In this document: piece by piece, positions 16,784 through 26,704 of the stretch
How the letters are laid out: every line of letters begins with the position of its first letter
Numbering within the stretch: the stretch's first letter is position 1
Source: Vibrio sp. 10N.261.45.E2
Lineage (GTDB): Bacteria; Pseudomonadota; Gammaproteobacteria; Enterobacterales; Vibrionaceae
DNA length: 64,000 bases
Direction of reading: 5' to 3'
Assembly (NCBI RefSeq): GCF_002875705.1
Contig: NZ_MCZZ01000146.1
Span: 16,641-80,640 of the forward strand
Notes under the pieces: generated by a model
What the model was told of the DNA's origin: nothing
Database searches by the model: none
The model's input: the letters and a program-made list of their open reading frames with translations, nothing else
Program-made: the position numbers and the translations under genes

Positions 16784-18460
16784 CTATTTCGACGCAGCTT
16801 CACTGTCGACAACTTCTAACGCTGGCGCTTTATGGCGGCTATATTCATCATAGTTAACCACTCGACTACGCCCCATATCTTTCGCCATGTACAGCGCGTT
16901 ATCAGCCATCTTAACCAGAGATTCGGTATCTGATGCAGGCTTAGGATAGGTTGCGACACCTATCGAAACACCCAACTGACCTAATAAGAGACCCTTGTGT
17001 TCGAGATGCATCGAACGCACTGCATCACACAAGGTTTGGCCAAACTCAGTCGCTTGCTTCATGGTGTAATGTGGAAGCAACACAGCTAACTCTTCGCCAC
17101 CTAGTCGGCAAGCAATCTCGTCCTCGCTGACACTCTGCTTGAGTAGCGCACTGATCTCTTTCAATACGAAGTCACCTGCATCATGACCAAAGTTGTCATT
17201 AAAGCGTTTGAAATGATCCAAATCGAGCATCAATAACGATAATGGCTGTTCGCTGGTGGCTGAATTCATCGAGTGCTCTTCTAGTTTTTGCTCGAAGAAA
17301 CGACGGTTGAATAAGCCAGTCAGCGGGTCGCTCAATGCTTGTGAACGAAGCTTCTCTTGTAAGCTCAAATTAGCCAATGCTAACCCAAGGTGCTCTGAAA
17401 CACTGAAAGCCAATTGCTCAGTAATAGGATCAATCTTGATATCACCAACACCGAAATATAGGTGCATTATGCCGATAGTATTGCCGTGTGCAGTCAACGG
17501 GATACAAAGGGTCTGGTTGTTTTCCATCTCATGCATGTGACCACAAGTTAACGAGTGGAAATCATCATTCGATTGATGTGCTCGCCCTTTGCGAAGTGAC
17601 CAACATTCTTCCGGTGCAAAGCTCGCACTTCCGGGCCAAGTATCTCCCCAATCGAGCTGCGTGATCAGCTGGTTACGTGATGCACGCATCAAAGAGACAC
17701 TGCCATTTACGTTACCAAGAATTCGCGGCAATATGTCTGAAACGATCTGTTGTGCTTCCACCATATTATTACAAGCTGCTAGCATATTCGCGAGGCGGTG
17801 CATCAACTCGATTTCGTGGGTTCTTTGACGAATGCGTTCGTCTTGCTTCTTCTGTTCCTCTTCTACTCGATGAACAATTTGGCGATTGCTCACGTAAGAA
17901 GTGCCAATCAAGAAGCTCAAGCTTAGCAACACCATACCAACCAGAATTCCCATCAATTGGAAATTCATCTGTTTCAGTTGATGCATTGGCGAAGAGATCA
18001 CGATAACGAAACTGCTACCGTTCATTGATTCTTTGTGGGAATAATAGATGCGATCCACAGACGTAACCGTACTGAAGCGCACATCACTGCCAAGCCCTGT
18101 TTTCAAAGCTTGCTGAAACTCGGGACGATTGCTGTGGTTCTCAACACTCGCAAGTGCATGATCGGAAAGGTCTGTATCCCCAATCACGACACCATCAAGG
18201 TTAATAACCTGAATTCTCAGTCGCGTACTGGCTTGCGTCAAGTTGCCAATATAATCATCCACATCGACTCCAGCAGTAAACAGACTACTATCTTCACGAA
18301 TCTCATAAACAACATCAGACATCAATGAGACGAGATGGTTACGTTCGTTCTCTACCACTAACTTTTCCAAAGTGATGTAAAAGCCATACAAGCCCACCAG
18401 CATTGAAAAAGACAAAATAACGATCGGCAAGGTTTGCCACTTTTTATCAACAAGTCTCAT
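16784..18460 (-). CDS. Membrane sensor diguanylate cyclase (GAF-GGDEF)
   Basis: A 558-residue inner-membrane protein with a TM helix near residues 10-30, a periplasmic sensor of about 130 residues, and a second TM (LMGILVGMVLLSLSFLIG). A short coiled coil, a GAF domain and a C-terminal GGDEF domain follow. The active site reads GGEEL, and SDPLTGLFNRRFFE and DLDHFKRFND are intact, so cyclic-di-GMP synthesis is likely. The usual RxxD inhibitory site is absent (SEDE occupies that place). The frame extends to 18523; I prefer the Met at 18460 because the longer N-terminus is unlike a signal anchor. No partner gene is adjacent, so its signal is unknown. Confidence 0.85.
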   Translation of the reverse strand: MRLVDKKWQTLPIVILSFSMLVGLYGFYITLEKLVVENERNHLVSLMSDVVYEIREDSSLFTAGVDVDDYIGNLTQASTRLRIQVINLDGVVIGDTDLSDHALASVENHSNRPEFQQALKTGLGSDVRFSTVTSVDRIYYSHKESMNGSSFVIVISSPMHQLKQMNFQLMGILVGMVLLSLSFLIGTSYVSNRQIVHRVEEEQKKQDERIRQRTHEIELMHRLANMLAACNNMVEAQQIVSDILPRILGNVNGSVSLMRASRNQLITQLDWGDTWPGSASFAPEECWSLRKGRAHQSNDDFHSLTCGHMHEMENNQTLCIPLTAHGNTIGIMHLYFGVGDIKIDPITEQLAFSVSEHLGLALANLSLQEKLRSQALSDPLTGLFNRRFFEQKLEEHSMNSATSEQPLSLLMLDLDHFKRFNDNFGHDAGDFVLKEISALLKQSVSEDEIACRLGGEELAVLLPHYTMKQATEFGQTLCDAVRSMHLEHKGLLLGQLGVSIGVATYPKPASDTESLVKMADNALYMAKDMGRSRVVNYDEYSRHKAPALEVVDSEAASK

Positions 18461-18561
18461 TTGCGTACACTTCAACTTACAGAACGATAGTCTGAATATT
18501 AACAATCTTCCTACAAAATACAATTAGGAAATAGATTATTTTTTTATCAATAAATAATGAC

Positions 18562-18593
18562 AAAAAAGCCAGCAACGTAAATTGCTGGCTTTC
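18562..18593 (-). terminator. glmU terminator
   Basis: Read on the minus strand, GAAAGCCAGCAA and TTGCTGGCTTTTTTG form a stem with a T-run, 30 bases after the glmU stop. Confidence 0.88.
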
Positions 18594-18622
18594 ACAAGAA
18601 TCAAACTTTGGATGTTAGAAGA

Positions 18623-19981
18623 TTACTTCTTCTTTGGACGCTGCCAATCCGCAATCTTGCGCTCTTTAGCACGGCTAATAACCAGCTCATTCTCAGAAAC
18701 GTCACGTGTTACCGTAGAACCAGCACCAACGGTTGCACCATTACCGATCGTAACAGGCGCGATTAATTGGCTATCAGAACCAACAAATACATCGTCGCCA
18801 ATGATGGTCTTAAACTTATTCGCACCATCGTAGTTACAAGTAATTGCACCGGCACCCACGTTTACACGCTGACCAATTTCAGCATCGCCTAAGTACGTTA
18901 GGTGGTTCGCTTTAGAGCCTTCGCCTAATCGAGTGTTTTTCACTTCGACAAAGTTACCTACGTGCGAATGATTACGCATATCAGCGCCAGGACGTAAGCG
19001 TGTAAATGGACCAACCGTACAGTCTTCACCTACCGTCGCACCTTCAATTACGCTGTATGGACGAATGATGGTGTTGTCATCAATCTCACAATCTTTCAAT
19101 ACACAACCAGTACCAATAACTACGTTGTCGCCAATGCTTACGCTGCCTTCGATGATAACGTTAGTATCAATCTCAACATCCATACCGCATTGCAGTTCAC
19201 CACGCAGATCGAAGCGGCTTGGGTCGCGCAGCATTACGCCTTGCTTCAATAGCTTGTCTGCTTGTTCAGCTTGATAAGCGCGCTCTAGGCGAGCCAGTTG
19301 AGAGCGATCGTTAACACCTTCCACTTCAATTGGACTCACAGGGTATACCGCTTCTACCGCACGACCTTCATCGTGAGCTGCTGCAATAACGTCAGTCAGG
19401 TAGTATTCACCTTGTGCGTTATCGTTACTTAGGCCAGACAACCAACGCTTCAAGTCACCACCAGTCGCTACCATAACGCCAGTGTTGATCTCTTTGATAA
19501 GCTTCTGCTCATCCGTTGCATCTTTCTGCTCAACGATAGCCACAACAGGGCCATTACGACGAATGATACGACCGTAGCCCATTGGGTTATCTAACACGAC
19601 CGTAAGTAGCGCGATGCCACCGTTTGGTTGAGCGTCTAATAGGTTTTCAATGGTTTCAGGTGAGATTAATGGAACATCACCGTATAGCACCAATACTTTT
19701 TCATCATCAGCGAAATGTGCAGATGCTTGATCCACAGCGTGGCCAGTACCCAACTGCTCAGCTTGCAATGCCCAGTTTACAGATTCTTCAGCTAAGGTTG
19801 CCTTCATCTGCTCACCACCGTGGCCGTAAACCAGGTTGATGTTTTGAGCGCCTAGGCCATTACATGTATCGATAACATGCTTCACCATAGGCTTACCCGC
19901 AAGCGTATGCAGAACCTTCGGTGTGTTTGAATACATGCGAGTGCCTTTGCCCGCCGCGAGAATTACCGCGCTAAACTTCAT
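18623..19981 (-). CDS. glmU: Bifunctional GlmU: N-acetylglucosamine-1-P uridyltransferase / glucosamine-1-P acetyltransferase
   Basis: It makes UDP-GlcNAc for peptidoglycan and LPS. The N-terminal pyrophosphorylase domain has the signature LAAGKGTRM and YGDVPL. The C-terminal half is a left-handed beta helix of hexapeptide repeats carrying acetyltransferase residues (NHLTYLGDAEIG, NVGAGAITCNYDG). I start at MKFSAVILAAGKG (452 residues) and not at the longer frame to 20053, which would add 24 unrelated residues. It lies downstream of atpC on the same strand, separated by a terminator, as in many gammaproteobacteria. Confidence 0.96.
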   Translation of the reverse strand: MKFSAVILAAGKGTRMYSNTPKVLHTLAGKPMVKHVIDTCNGLGAQNINLVYGHGGEQMKATLAEESVNWALQAEQLGTGHAVDQASAHFADDEKVLVLYGDVPLISPETIENLLDAQPNGGIALLTVVLDNPMGYGRIIRRNGPVVAIVEQKDATDEQKLIKEINTGVMVATGGDLKRWLSGLSNDNAQGEYYLTDVIAAAHDEGRAVEAVYPVSPIEVEGVNDRSQLARLERAYQAEQADKLLKQGVMLRDPSRFDLRGELQCGMDVEIDTNVIIEGSVSIGDNVVIGTGCVLKDCEIDDNTIIRPYSVIEGATVGEDCTVGPFTRLRPGADMRNHSHVGNFVEVKNTRLGEGSKANHLTYLGDAEIGQRVNVGAGAITCNYDGANKFKTIIGDDVFVGSDSQLIAPVTIGNGATVGAGSTVTRDVSENELVISRAKERKIADWQRPKKK

Positions 19982-20108
19982 TGTAAACCTATCCAACATT
20001 ATTTTTATTAAGTAGATATTGTAACCGTTTTTGGCCAAAAAATTAAATCGCAATAACCATTTAACCAGTAGTGATACGTAAAAGAAGTTTTTTGAAGACC
20101 TAAAAATG

Positions 20109-20135
20109 CAAAAAGGCGACCCTTAGGTCGCCTTT
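20109..20135 (-). terminator. atp operon terminator
   Basis: AAAGGCGACC and GGTCGCCTTT pair with a 4-base loop, followed on the minus strand by TTTTTGCATTTTT. Confidence 0.88.
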
Positions 20136-20162
20136 ATCTCAGAGTCTATAATCTTAAAAAGA

Positions 20163-20585
20163 TTAACGACGCTGTTTTGTCAGTTCGATAACTCGTAACT
20201 GAGCAATGGCTTTAGCCAGTTCACCGGCCGCTTGTGCGAAGTCTATGTCGCCATGCTGATTTTGGATATTCTCCACAGCCTTGCGCTTAGCTTCTTCCGC
20301 CTTTGCTGCGTCTAGCTCTTCACCACGGATAGCTGTATCAGCCAGTACAGTCGCTGTACCAGGCTGAACTTCTATCATACCACCAGAAACATAAATGATT
20401 TCTTCGTGGCCGTGCTGCTTAACAATACGCACCATACCAGGCTTGATAGCGGTCAGCAGTGGAGTATGACCATGGAAAATACCAAGCTCACCCTCACTAC
20501 CGGTCACCTGAAACGTCTCAACAAGGCCTGAGAAAATTTGTTTCTCTGCGCTTACAACGTCTAGGTGAAAGGTTATTGCTGCCAT
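20163..20585 (-). CDS. atpC: ATP synthase F1 subunit epsilon
   Basis: A 140-residue F1 central-stalk subunit that couples rotation to the c-ring and inhibits ATP hydrolysis. The N-terminal beta sandwich (FHLDVVSAEKQIFSG, GELGIFHGHTPLLTAIKPG) is followed by a two-helix C-terminal domain (EELDAAKAEEAKRKA). It is the last gene of atpIBEFHAGDC, 18 bases after atpD. Confidence 0.97.
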   Translation of the reverse strand: MAAITFHLDVVSAEKQIFSGLVETFQVTGSEGELGIFHGHTPLLTAIKPGMVRIVKQHGHEEIIYVSGGMIEVQPGTATVLADTAIRGEELDAAKAEEAKRKAVENIQNQHGDIDFAQAAGELAKAIAQLRVIELTKQRR

Positions 20586-20603
20586 ATCGCCTCCTAGTTA
20601 GCC

Positions 20604-22007
20604 TTATAGCTTCTTAGCATTCTCGATAGCTTCGTCAATTGCACCACAGTACATGAACGCTTGCTCTGGAATGTCATCGTATTCACCAGATAGAAGACCT
20701 TGGAAGCCACGTAGAGTCTCTTTAAGAGGTACGTAAACGCCTGGGTCACCTGTAAATACTTCCGCTACGTGGTAAGGCTGAGTTAGGAACTTCTCAATCT
20801 TACGAGCACGAGATACAACTTGCTTATCTTCTTCAGATAGCTCGTCCATACCTAGGATAGCAATGATATCTTTCAGCTCTTTATAGCGCTGAAGAGTAGA
20901 CTGAACGCCACGAGCGATGTCGTAGTGCTCTTGTCCAACTACCAATGGATCCAGTTGACGTGAAGTAGAATCTAGCGGGTCGATCGCTGGGTATAGACCC
21001 ATAGATGCGATGTTACGGTTAAGTACAACCGTTGCATCCAAGTGAGCGAACGTTGTTGCTGGAGACGGGTCAGTCAAGTCATCCGCTGGTACGTATACCG
21101 CCTGTACAGACGTGATAGAACCAGATTTAGTTGACGTGATACGCTCTTGTAGAACACCCATTTCTTCAGCTAGCGTAGGTTGGTAACCTACCGCAGAAGG
21201 CATACGACCTAGAAGTGCTGATACTTCAGTACCTGCTAGTGTGTAACGGTAGATGTTATCAACGAACAGTAGAACGTCACGACCTTCGTCACGGAAACGC
21301 TCTGCCATTGTTAGACCAGTCAGTGCAACACGTAGACGGTTACCTGGTGGCTCGTTCATCTGACCGTAAACCATCGCTACTTTTGATTCTTCAGGTTTTT
21401 CAACGTTTACAACGCCAGCTTCCTGCATCTCAAAGTAGAAATCGTTACCTTCACGAGTACGCTCACCTACACCTGCAAATACAGATAGGCCTGAGTGTTG
21501 AAGTGCGATGTTGTTGATAAGTTCCATCATGTTAACGGTCTTACCTACACCAGCACCACCGAATAGACCGATTTTACCACCCTTAGCGAATGGACAAATC
21601 AAGTCGATTACTTTAACACCAGTTTCTAGAAGAGCTGTCTCGTTAGACTGCTCTTCGTAGCTTGGAGCTTCACGGTGAATAGCGTAGTGCTCTTCAGCAC
21701 CGATCTCGCCACACTCATCAATCGCGTCACCTAGGACGTTCATGATACGACCCAATGTCTTAGTACCTACTGGTACTGAGATTGGAGCGCCAGTATTTTC
21801 AACTGTCAAACCACGACGTAAACCATCAGAGCTACCCATTACGATTGCGCGAACTACGCCACCGCCAAGTTGTTGCTGAACTTCAAGAACTAGGCGTTCT
21901 TGTACTTCATTAACATTCAGAGCGTCGTATACACGAGGTACTTCACCCTGTGGGAACTCTACGTCGACTACCGCACCGATGATCTGTACGATCTTACCTG
22001 TAGCCAT
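20604..22007 (-). CDS. atpD: ATP synthase F1 subunit beta
   Basis: The catalytic F1 subunit, 467 residues. The P-loop GGAGVGKT lies near residues 149-156. The Walker B strand LLFVDNIYRYT, the DELSEED loop (LGMDELSEED) and the C-terminal helical domain are all present. A small gap separates it from atpG, and the ribosome-binding site is AGAGGATTAACG. Confidence 0.98.
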   Translation of the reverse strand: MATGKIVQIIGAVVDVEFPQGEVPRVYDALNVNEVQERLVLEVQQQLGGGVVRAIVMGSSDGLRRGLTVENTGAPISVPVGTKTLGRIMNVLGDAIDECGEIGAEEHYAIHREAPSYEEQSNETALLETGVKVIDLICPFAKGGKIGLFGGAGVGKTVNMMELINNIALQHSGLSVFAGVGERTREGNDFYFEMQEAGVVNVEKPEESKVAMVYGQMNEPPGNRLRVALTGLTMAERFRDEGRDVLLFVDNIYRYTLAGTEVSALLGRMPSAVGYQPTLAEEMGVLQERITSTKSGSITSVQAVYVPADDLTDPSPATTFAHLDATVVLNRNIASMGLYPAIDPLDSTSRQLDPLVVGQEHYDIARGVQSTLQRYKELKDIIAILGMDELSEEDKQVVSRARKIEKFLTQPYHVAEVFTGDPGVYVPLKETLRGFQGLLSGEYDDIPEQAFMYCGAIDEAIENAKKL

Positions 22008-22041
22008 CGTTAATCCTCTAACTATTTAGTTTTACCTAAGC

Positions 22042-22908
22042 TTAAACCGCAGCTGCGCCTGAAACGATTTCAGAAAGTTCTTGTGTAATCGCCGCTTGAC
22101 GCGCTTTGTTATACACAAGTTCTAAGTCATCAATAATGTCACCAGCGTTATCTGTTGCTGATTTCATTGCAATCATTCGAGCCGCTTGCTCACAAGCAAG
22201 GTTCTCAACCACACCTTGGTACACTTGAGATTCGACATAGCGAACCAATAGTGCATCTAGTAGTGGTTTTGGCTCGGGCTCATAAATGTAGTCCCAAGAA
22301 TGACTGCGTTTCATTTCTTCGCTGTCTGATTTAGGCAAAGGAAGTAATTGATCGATCGTTGGTTCTTGAACCATAGTGTTTTCAAACTTGTTGAACACTA
22401 CGAACAGGCGATCTAATTCGCCTTCATCATATTTCTTCAGCATAACGCTTACAGAGCCAATCAAGTCTTCAAGGCTTGGGCGATCGCCCAGACCAGAAAC
22501 TTGAGCTGCTACTTTCGCGCCGCTGTTATTGAAAAATGCTGTCGCTTTTGAACCGATAATTGCCAGTTCAACGTCAGCACCTTTCTCAGACCAATCTTTC
22601 ATATCGTTCATGGCTTTTTTGAACAAGTTAATGTTCAAACCACCACAAAGACCACGGTCTGTAGAAACGATGATGTAACCAACACGTTTGGCTTCACGTT
22701 CCTCAAGATAAGGATGCTTATACTCGAGGCTACCATTAGCCAAATGACCGATCACTTTACGCATTGTTTCTGCATATGGACGAGTAGCTTCCATTGCGTC
22801 TTGAGAACGACGCATTTTTGAAGCTGCTACCATTTCCATTGCTTTCGTAATCTTCTGTGTGCTTTTAACACTACCGATTTTATTACGTATCTCTTTTGCG
22901 CCGGCCAT
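22042..22908 (-). CDS. atpG: ATP synthase F1 subunit gamma
   Basis: A 288-residue rotor shaft. The N-terminal coiled-coil helix begins MAGAKEIRNKIGSVKSTQKITKAMEMVAASKM and the C-terminal helix is TDNAGDIIDDLELVYNKARQA, both hallmarks of gamma. STDRGLCGGLN sits in the Rossmann-like core. It lies between atpA and atpD, as expected. Confidence 0.97.
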   Translation of the reverse strand: MAGAKEIRNKIGSVKSTQKITKAMEMVAASKMRRSQDAMEATRPYAETMRKVIGHLANGSLEYKHPYLEEREAKRVGYIIVSTDRGLCGGLNINLFKKAMNDMKDWSEKGADVELAIIGSKATAFFNNSGAKVAAQVSGLGDRPSLEDLIGSVSVMLKKYDEGELDRLFVVFNKFENTMVQEPTIDQLLPLPKSDSEEMKRSHSWDYIYEPEPKPLLDALLVRYVESQVYQGVVENLACEQAARMIAMKSATDNAGDIIDDLELVYNKARQAAITQELSEIVSGAAAV

Positions 22909-22956
22909 CGTTACTCTCCGTTAATGGTATGAGGTGGCCCTAAGACCACCTACCAA

Positions 22957-24498
22957 TTACCAGGTCTGGGTTGCCTTGAAATCGTCAACAAGCTTCTTCA
23001 GCTCAGCTTCGATTTCTTTATTGAAAGCACCCGTTGTGTCGATCTGTGTTGCTAGATCGGCATATTGACCACGAGCAAACGACAGTAAAGCAGCTTCAAA
23101 GTCTAGAACTTTAGAAAGTTCAACGTCTTGAAGGTATCCACGCTCTGCAGCGAAGATTACTAGAGCTTGGTCAAATACAGACATAGGAGCGTATTGCTTC
23201 TGCTTCATCAGTTCTGTAACTTTTTGACCGTGGTCTAGCTGCTTCTTAGTCGCTTCATCAAGATCCGAAGAAAACTGAGCAAATGCTGCAAGTTCACGGT
23301 ATTGAGCTAGAGCAGTACGGATACCGCCAGACAGCTTCTTGATGATTTTAGTCTGCGCCGAACCACCTACACGAGAAACTGAGATACCTGGGTCAACAGC
23401 TGGACGTACGCCCGCGTTGAATAGCTCAGTTTGTAGGAAGATCTGACCATCAGTAATCGAGATTACGTTCGTTGGTACGAATGCAGATACGTCACCAGCT
23501 TGCGTTTCAATGATAGGTAGAGCAGTTAAAGAACCAGTCTTGCCTGTCACTTCGCCGTTAGTGAATTTTTCTACGTATACTTCGCTTACACGAGCAGCAC
23601 GCTCTAGTAGACGAGAGTGAAGGTAGAAAACATCACCTGGGAACGCTTCACGACCTGGTGGACGCTTAAGTAGTAGCGAGATTTGACGGTAAGCGACAGC
23701 TTGCTTAGATAGATCATCATAAACAATCAGTGCATCTTCACCGCGATCACGGAAGTATTCGCCCATCGCACAACCAGCATACGGTGCAAGGTATTGCAGC
23801 GCTGCAGATTCAGAAGCCGATGCAACAACAACAACAGTGTTTGCTAGTGCGCCGTGCTCTTCTAGTTTGCGAACTACGTTAGCGATAGTCGACGCTTTTT
23901 GGCCGATAGCTACGTAGATAGAGAAAATACCAGAATCTTTTTGGTTAATAATCGCATCGATCGCCATTGCTGTTTTACCAGTCTGACGGTCACCGATTAC
24001 TAGTTCACGTTGACCACGACCGATAGGGATCATTGAGTCAACTGACTTGTAACCAGTTTGAACAGGTTGATCTACCGATTTACGGTCGATTACACCCGGT
24101 GCGATAATTTCTACAGGCGAAGTCAATTTAGCTTCGATTGGACCCTTACCATCAATTGGCTCACCTAGCGTGTTTACAACACGGCCAAGCATTTCAGGAC
24201 CTACTGGTACTTCTAGAATACGACCAGTACCTGTAACTTTCATGCCTTCCTGTAGGTCAGCATACGGGCCCATTACAACAGCACCAACCGAATCACGGTT
24301 CAAGTTTAGTGCTAGAGCGTAACGGCCACCCGGTAGTTCGATCATTTCACCTTGCATCACGTCCGCTAGGCCGTGGATGCTAAGGATGCCATCGCTTACA
24401 GAAACGATAGTACCTTCATTGCGAGCTTCACTAACAACGTCGAAAGATTCAATACGTTGTTTAATTAGATCGCTAATTTCAGTGGAATTAAGTTGCAT
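22957..24498 (-). CDS. atpA: ATP synthase F1 subunit alpha
   Basis: A non-catalytic nucleotide-binding F1 subunit of 513 residues. The P-loop is GDRQTGKTA and the arginine finger lies in the SVSRVGGSAQ region. I start at MQLNSTEISDLIKQRI, the family N-terminus. The longer frame to 24528 would overlap the end of atpH and adds 10 unrelated residues. The ribosome-binding site GGGGATTGGAG precedes the chosen ATG. Confidence 0.97.
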   Translation of the reverse strand: MQLNSTEISDLIKQRIESFDVVSEARNEGTIVSVSDGILSIHGLADVMQGEMIELPGGRYALALNLNRDSVGAVVMGPYADLQEGMKVTGTGRILEVPVGPEMLGRVVNTLGEPIDGKGPIEAKLTSPVEIIAPGVIDRKSVDQPVQTGYKSVDSMIPIGRGQRELVIGDRQTGKTAMAIDAIINQKDSGIFSIYVAIGQKASTIANVVRKLEEHGALANTVVVVASASESAALQYLAPYAGCAMGEYFRDRGEDALIVYDDLSKQAVAYRQISLLLKRPPGREAFPGDVFYLHSRLLERAARVSEVYVEKFTNGEVTGKTGSLTALPIIETQAGDVSAFVPTNVISITDGQIFLQTELFNAGVRPAVDPGISVSRVGGSAQTKIIKKLSGGIRTALAQYRELAAFAQFSSDLDEATKKQLDHGQKVTELMKQKQYAPMSVFDQALVIFAAERGYLQDVELSKVLDFEAALLSFARGQYADLATQIDTTGAFNKEIEAELKKLVDDFKATQTW

Positions 24499-24511
24499 GC
24501 TCCAATCCCCA

Positions 24512-25045
24512 TTAAGACTGCAATGCATCGCTCAGGCGGTCTAAACGACTGCGCGCTGAGTTATCGATGACTAGGTCTCCGGCTCGAATAATAACTCCGC
24601 TAAGCAGAGTCTCATCTATACTGCAATTCAGCTGAACTTTGCGCGCTAAGCGCTGTTCCAATTTGCTGCTGATCTCTGCGCGTTGTTCTTCAGAAAGTTC
24701 TACCGCTGAAGTTACTTCAACGTCGATCTCTTTCTCATACTCTTTTTTGAGTATAAAGAACTCTTTACAAACATCAGGAAAAGCCATTAAGCGGCCATTC
24801 TCTGCCATCACTTTAATTAAGTTCTGACCGAATTCATCAAATTGTTCGCCACAAATTACAATGAATATTTCAGCTAATTTTTCAGCAGTCATAGAACCGC
24901 TTAATAAATTATGAACATCATCATTTTGTGCCACTTCGGCAGCAAAAGTAAGCATCTGACCCCATTGGTCTAGCTCACCTTTGTCTACCGCAAAGTCAAA
25001 CGCTGCTTTAGCATAGGGGCGTGCGATTGTAGTCAAATCAGACAT
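24512..25045 (-). CDS. atpH: ATP synthase F1 subunit delta
   Basis: A 177-residue peripheral-stalk subunit joining F1 to the b subunits. It begins MSDLTTIARPYAKAAFDFA, the OSCP/delta signature, and the C-terminal part (LSGVIIRAGDLVIDNSARSRLDRL) is well conserved. It ends 13 bases before atpA. Confidence 0.97.
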   Translation of the reverse strand: MSDLTTIARPYAKAAFDFAVDKGELDQWGQMLTFAAEVAQNDDVHNLLSGSMTAEKLAEIFIVICGEQFDEFGQNLIKVMAENGRLMAFPDVCKEFFILKKEYEKEIDVEVTSAVELSEEQRAEISSKLEQRLARKVQLNCSIDETLLSGVIIRAGDLVIDNSARSRLDRLSDALQS

Positions 25046-25060
25046 ATACAGCCCCTTGCT

Positions 25061-25531
25061 TTAAAGTTTTGCAGTAATGTTGTTAAGAAGATCATCGTGT
25101 ACATCTTTATCGATTGTACGTTCAAGGATTTTCTCAGCACCAGCTATAGCCAGAGTTGCGACTTGTTTGCGCAGGTCATCACGGGCACGTGTACGCTCTG
25201 CTTCAATTTCTGCTTCAGCTTGCGCTAAGATTTTCTGGCGTTCTGCCTGAGCTTCTTCGCGTGCTTCATCAATAATTTGAGCTTTACGTTTGTTTGCCTG
25301 ATCAATAACCTCAGTTGCAGTGCGCTTTGCTTCTTTCATTTGCTCAGAAGCGTTGGCTTGTGCCAGGTTCAAGTCTTTAGCAGCGCGTTCAGCGGCTACT
25401 AGACCGTCAGCAATTTTTTTCTGACGTTCTTCAATTGCTTGCATGATTGGTGGCCATACATATTTCATGCAGAACCAAACAAACAATGAAAAAGCAATTG
25501 CTTGACCTAACAGAGTTGCGTTCATATTCAC
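25061..25531 (-). CDS. atpF: ATP synthase Fo subunit b
   Basis: A 156-residue stator subunit: one N-terminal membrane helix (LLGQAIAFSLFVWFCMKYVW) followed by a long Ala/Glu/Lys-rich coiled coil that dimerises and reaches up to delta. Length and layout are as in E. coli. Confidence 0.97.
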   Translation of the reverse strand: MNMNATLLGQAIAFSLFVWFCMKYVWPPIMQAIEERQKKIADGLVAAERAAKDLNLAQANASEQMKEAKRTATEVIDQANKRKAQIIDEAREEAQAERQKILAQAEAEIEAERTRARDDLRKQVATLAIAGAEKILERTIDKDVHDDLLNNITAKL

Positions 25532-25589
25532 AACAGCTACCCCTCGTTAAGAATCAACTACAAAAATTTAATTAACTATTAAGAGTTAA

Positions 25590-25847
25590 TTAGCCTGCTA
25601 GTTGACCAACAAATGGGTTAGCAAACGTGAATAGTAGTGCGATTACGATACCGATCATTGGAACAGCATCCAGTAGACCAGCGATGATGAACATCTTAAC
25701 TTGTAGCATTGGAGCCATTTCAGGTTGACGCGCAGCGCCTTCTAGGAATTTACCACCAAGAATAGCAAAACCAATTGCAGTACCTACGGCACAAAGACCA
25801 ACAATAATAGCAACAGCGATTGCTGAAAAACTTAGTACAGTTTCCAT
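25590..25847 (-). CDS. atpE: ATP synthase Fo subunit c
   Basis: An 85-residue hairpin of two membrane helices that forms the proton-driven ring. The polar loop ARQPE and the ion-binding acid (Asp60 in IIAGLLDAVPMIG) are clear. The acid is Asp, and the Gln and Glu-Ser residues of sodium-type rings are absent, so a proton-coupled enzyme is expected even in this marine genus. Confidence 0.97.
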   Translation of the reverse strand: METVLSFSAIAVAIIVGLCAVGTAIGFAILGGKFLEGAARQPEMAPMLQVKMFIIAGLLDAVPMIGIVIALLFTFANPFVGQLAG

Positions 25848-25898
25848 TTACGTTCTCCGATTAACATTAATAGTTAGAATAAAGCTTAAAAATTTTTT

Positions 25899-26696
25899 TT
25901 AGTGATCACTATCTTCATGAGCCATTGATAGGTAAACGATTGTCAACATCATGAAAACAAACGCTTGAATCAAAATGACCAAGATATGGAAGATAGCCCA
26001 AGGTAGTGCACCTACCCATTGTAAGTACCACGGTAGCATTGCCGCGATAAGAATAAACACCACCTCACCCGCAAACATATTACCAAATAAACGCATACCT
26101 AGAGATAGTGGCTTCGCTAGTAACGAAATTACCTCAAGTACCAAGTTAAATGGAATCATGATTGGGTGATTAAATGGATGCAGTGCCAATTCTTTAGCAA
26201 ATCCGCCTAGACCTTTCACTTTGATGCTGTAGTAGATCATCAGAGCAAAAACACCTAAAGCCATTGCCATTGTTATATTAACATCAGCTGTAGGAACCAC
26301 TTTCAAGTAAGGGATACCTAGCCAATGCTCTGCAGGATATGGTAAGAAATCGATAGGCACTAAGTCCATCAAGTTCATAATGATAATCCAGCAGAATATA
26401 GTCAGTGCTAGTGGGGCAATCAGAGGGTTGCGGCCATGGAAAGTTTCCTTAACGTTGTCGCCAACGAATTCCACTACCATTTCAACAAAACACTGAAGCT
26501 TACCAGGTACACCTACTGTTGCTTTCTTAGCGACTGAGCGAAAAACCCAAAGGAATAACATCCCTGTCAACACCGAAAAAAACAGACTGTCTATATGTAC
26601 GTTCCAGAAACTTGTCTCCTCTACAAGACCAAACTTAGCTAAAGAAAGGTTTTGTAAGTGGTGCTCAATGTATCCGGATGCTGTTGGCGCAGCCAT
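25899..26696 (-). CDS. atpB: ATP synthase Fo subunit a
   Basis: A 265-residue polytopic subunit forming the proton half-channels against the c-ring. The essential arginine is in LSLGMRLFGNMFAGE. About five membrane helices are seen, ending IQAFVFMMLTIVYLSMA. It lies 8 bases downstream of atpI. Confidence 0.97.
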   Translation of the reverse strand: MAAPTASGYIEHHLQNLSLAKFGLVEETSFWNVHIDSLFFSVLTGMLFLWVFRSVAKKATVGVPGKLQCFVEMVVEFVGDNVKETFHGRNPLIAPLALTIFCWIIIMNLMDLVPIDFLPYPAEHWLGIPYLKVVPTADVNITMAMALGVFALMIYYSIKVKGLGGFAKELALHPFNHPIMIPFNLVLEVISLLAKPLSLGMRLFGNMFAGEVVFILIAAMLPWYLQWVGALPWAIFHILVILIQAFVFMMLTIVYLSMAHEDSDH

Positions 26697-26704
26697 AACT
26701 CATC

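Noticed and set aside
18700..18716. CACGTG palindrome in glmU as parS
   Set aside because: Flanking bases do not follow the parS arms.
25590..25847. Sodium-coupled ATP synthase in a marine bacterium
   Set aside because: Subunit c has Asp60 and lacks the Gln and Glu-Ser set of sodium-type rings.
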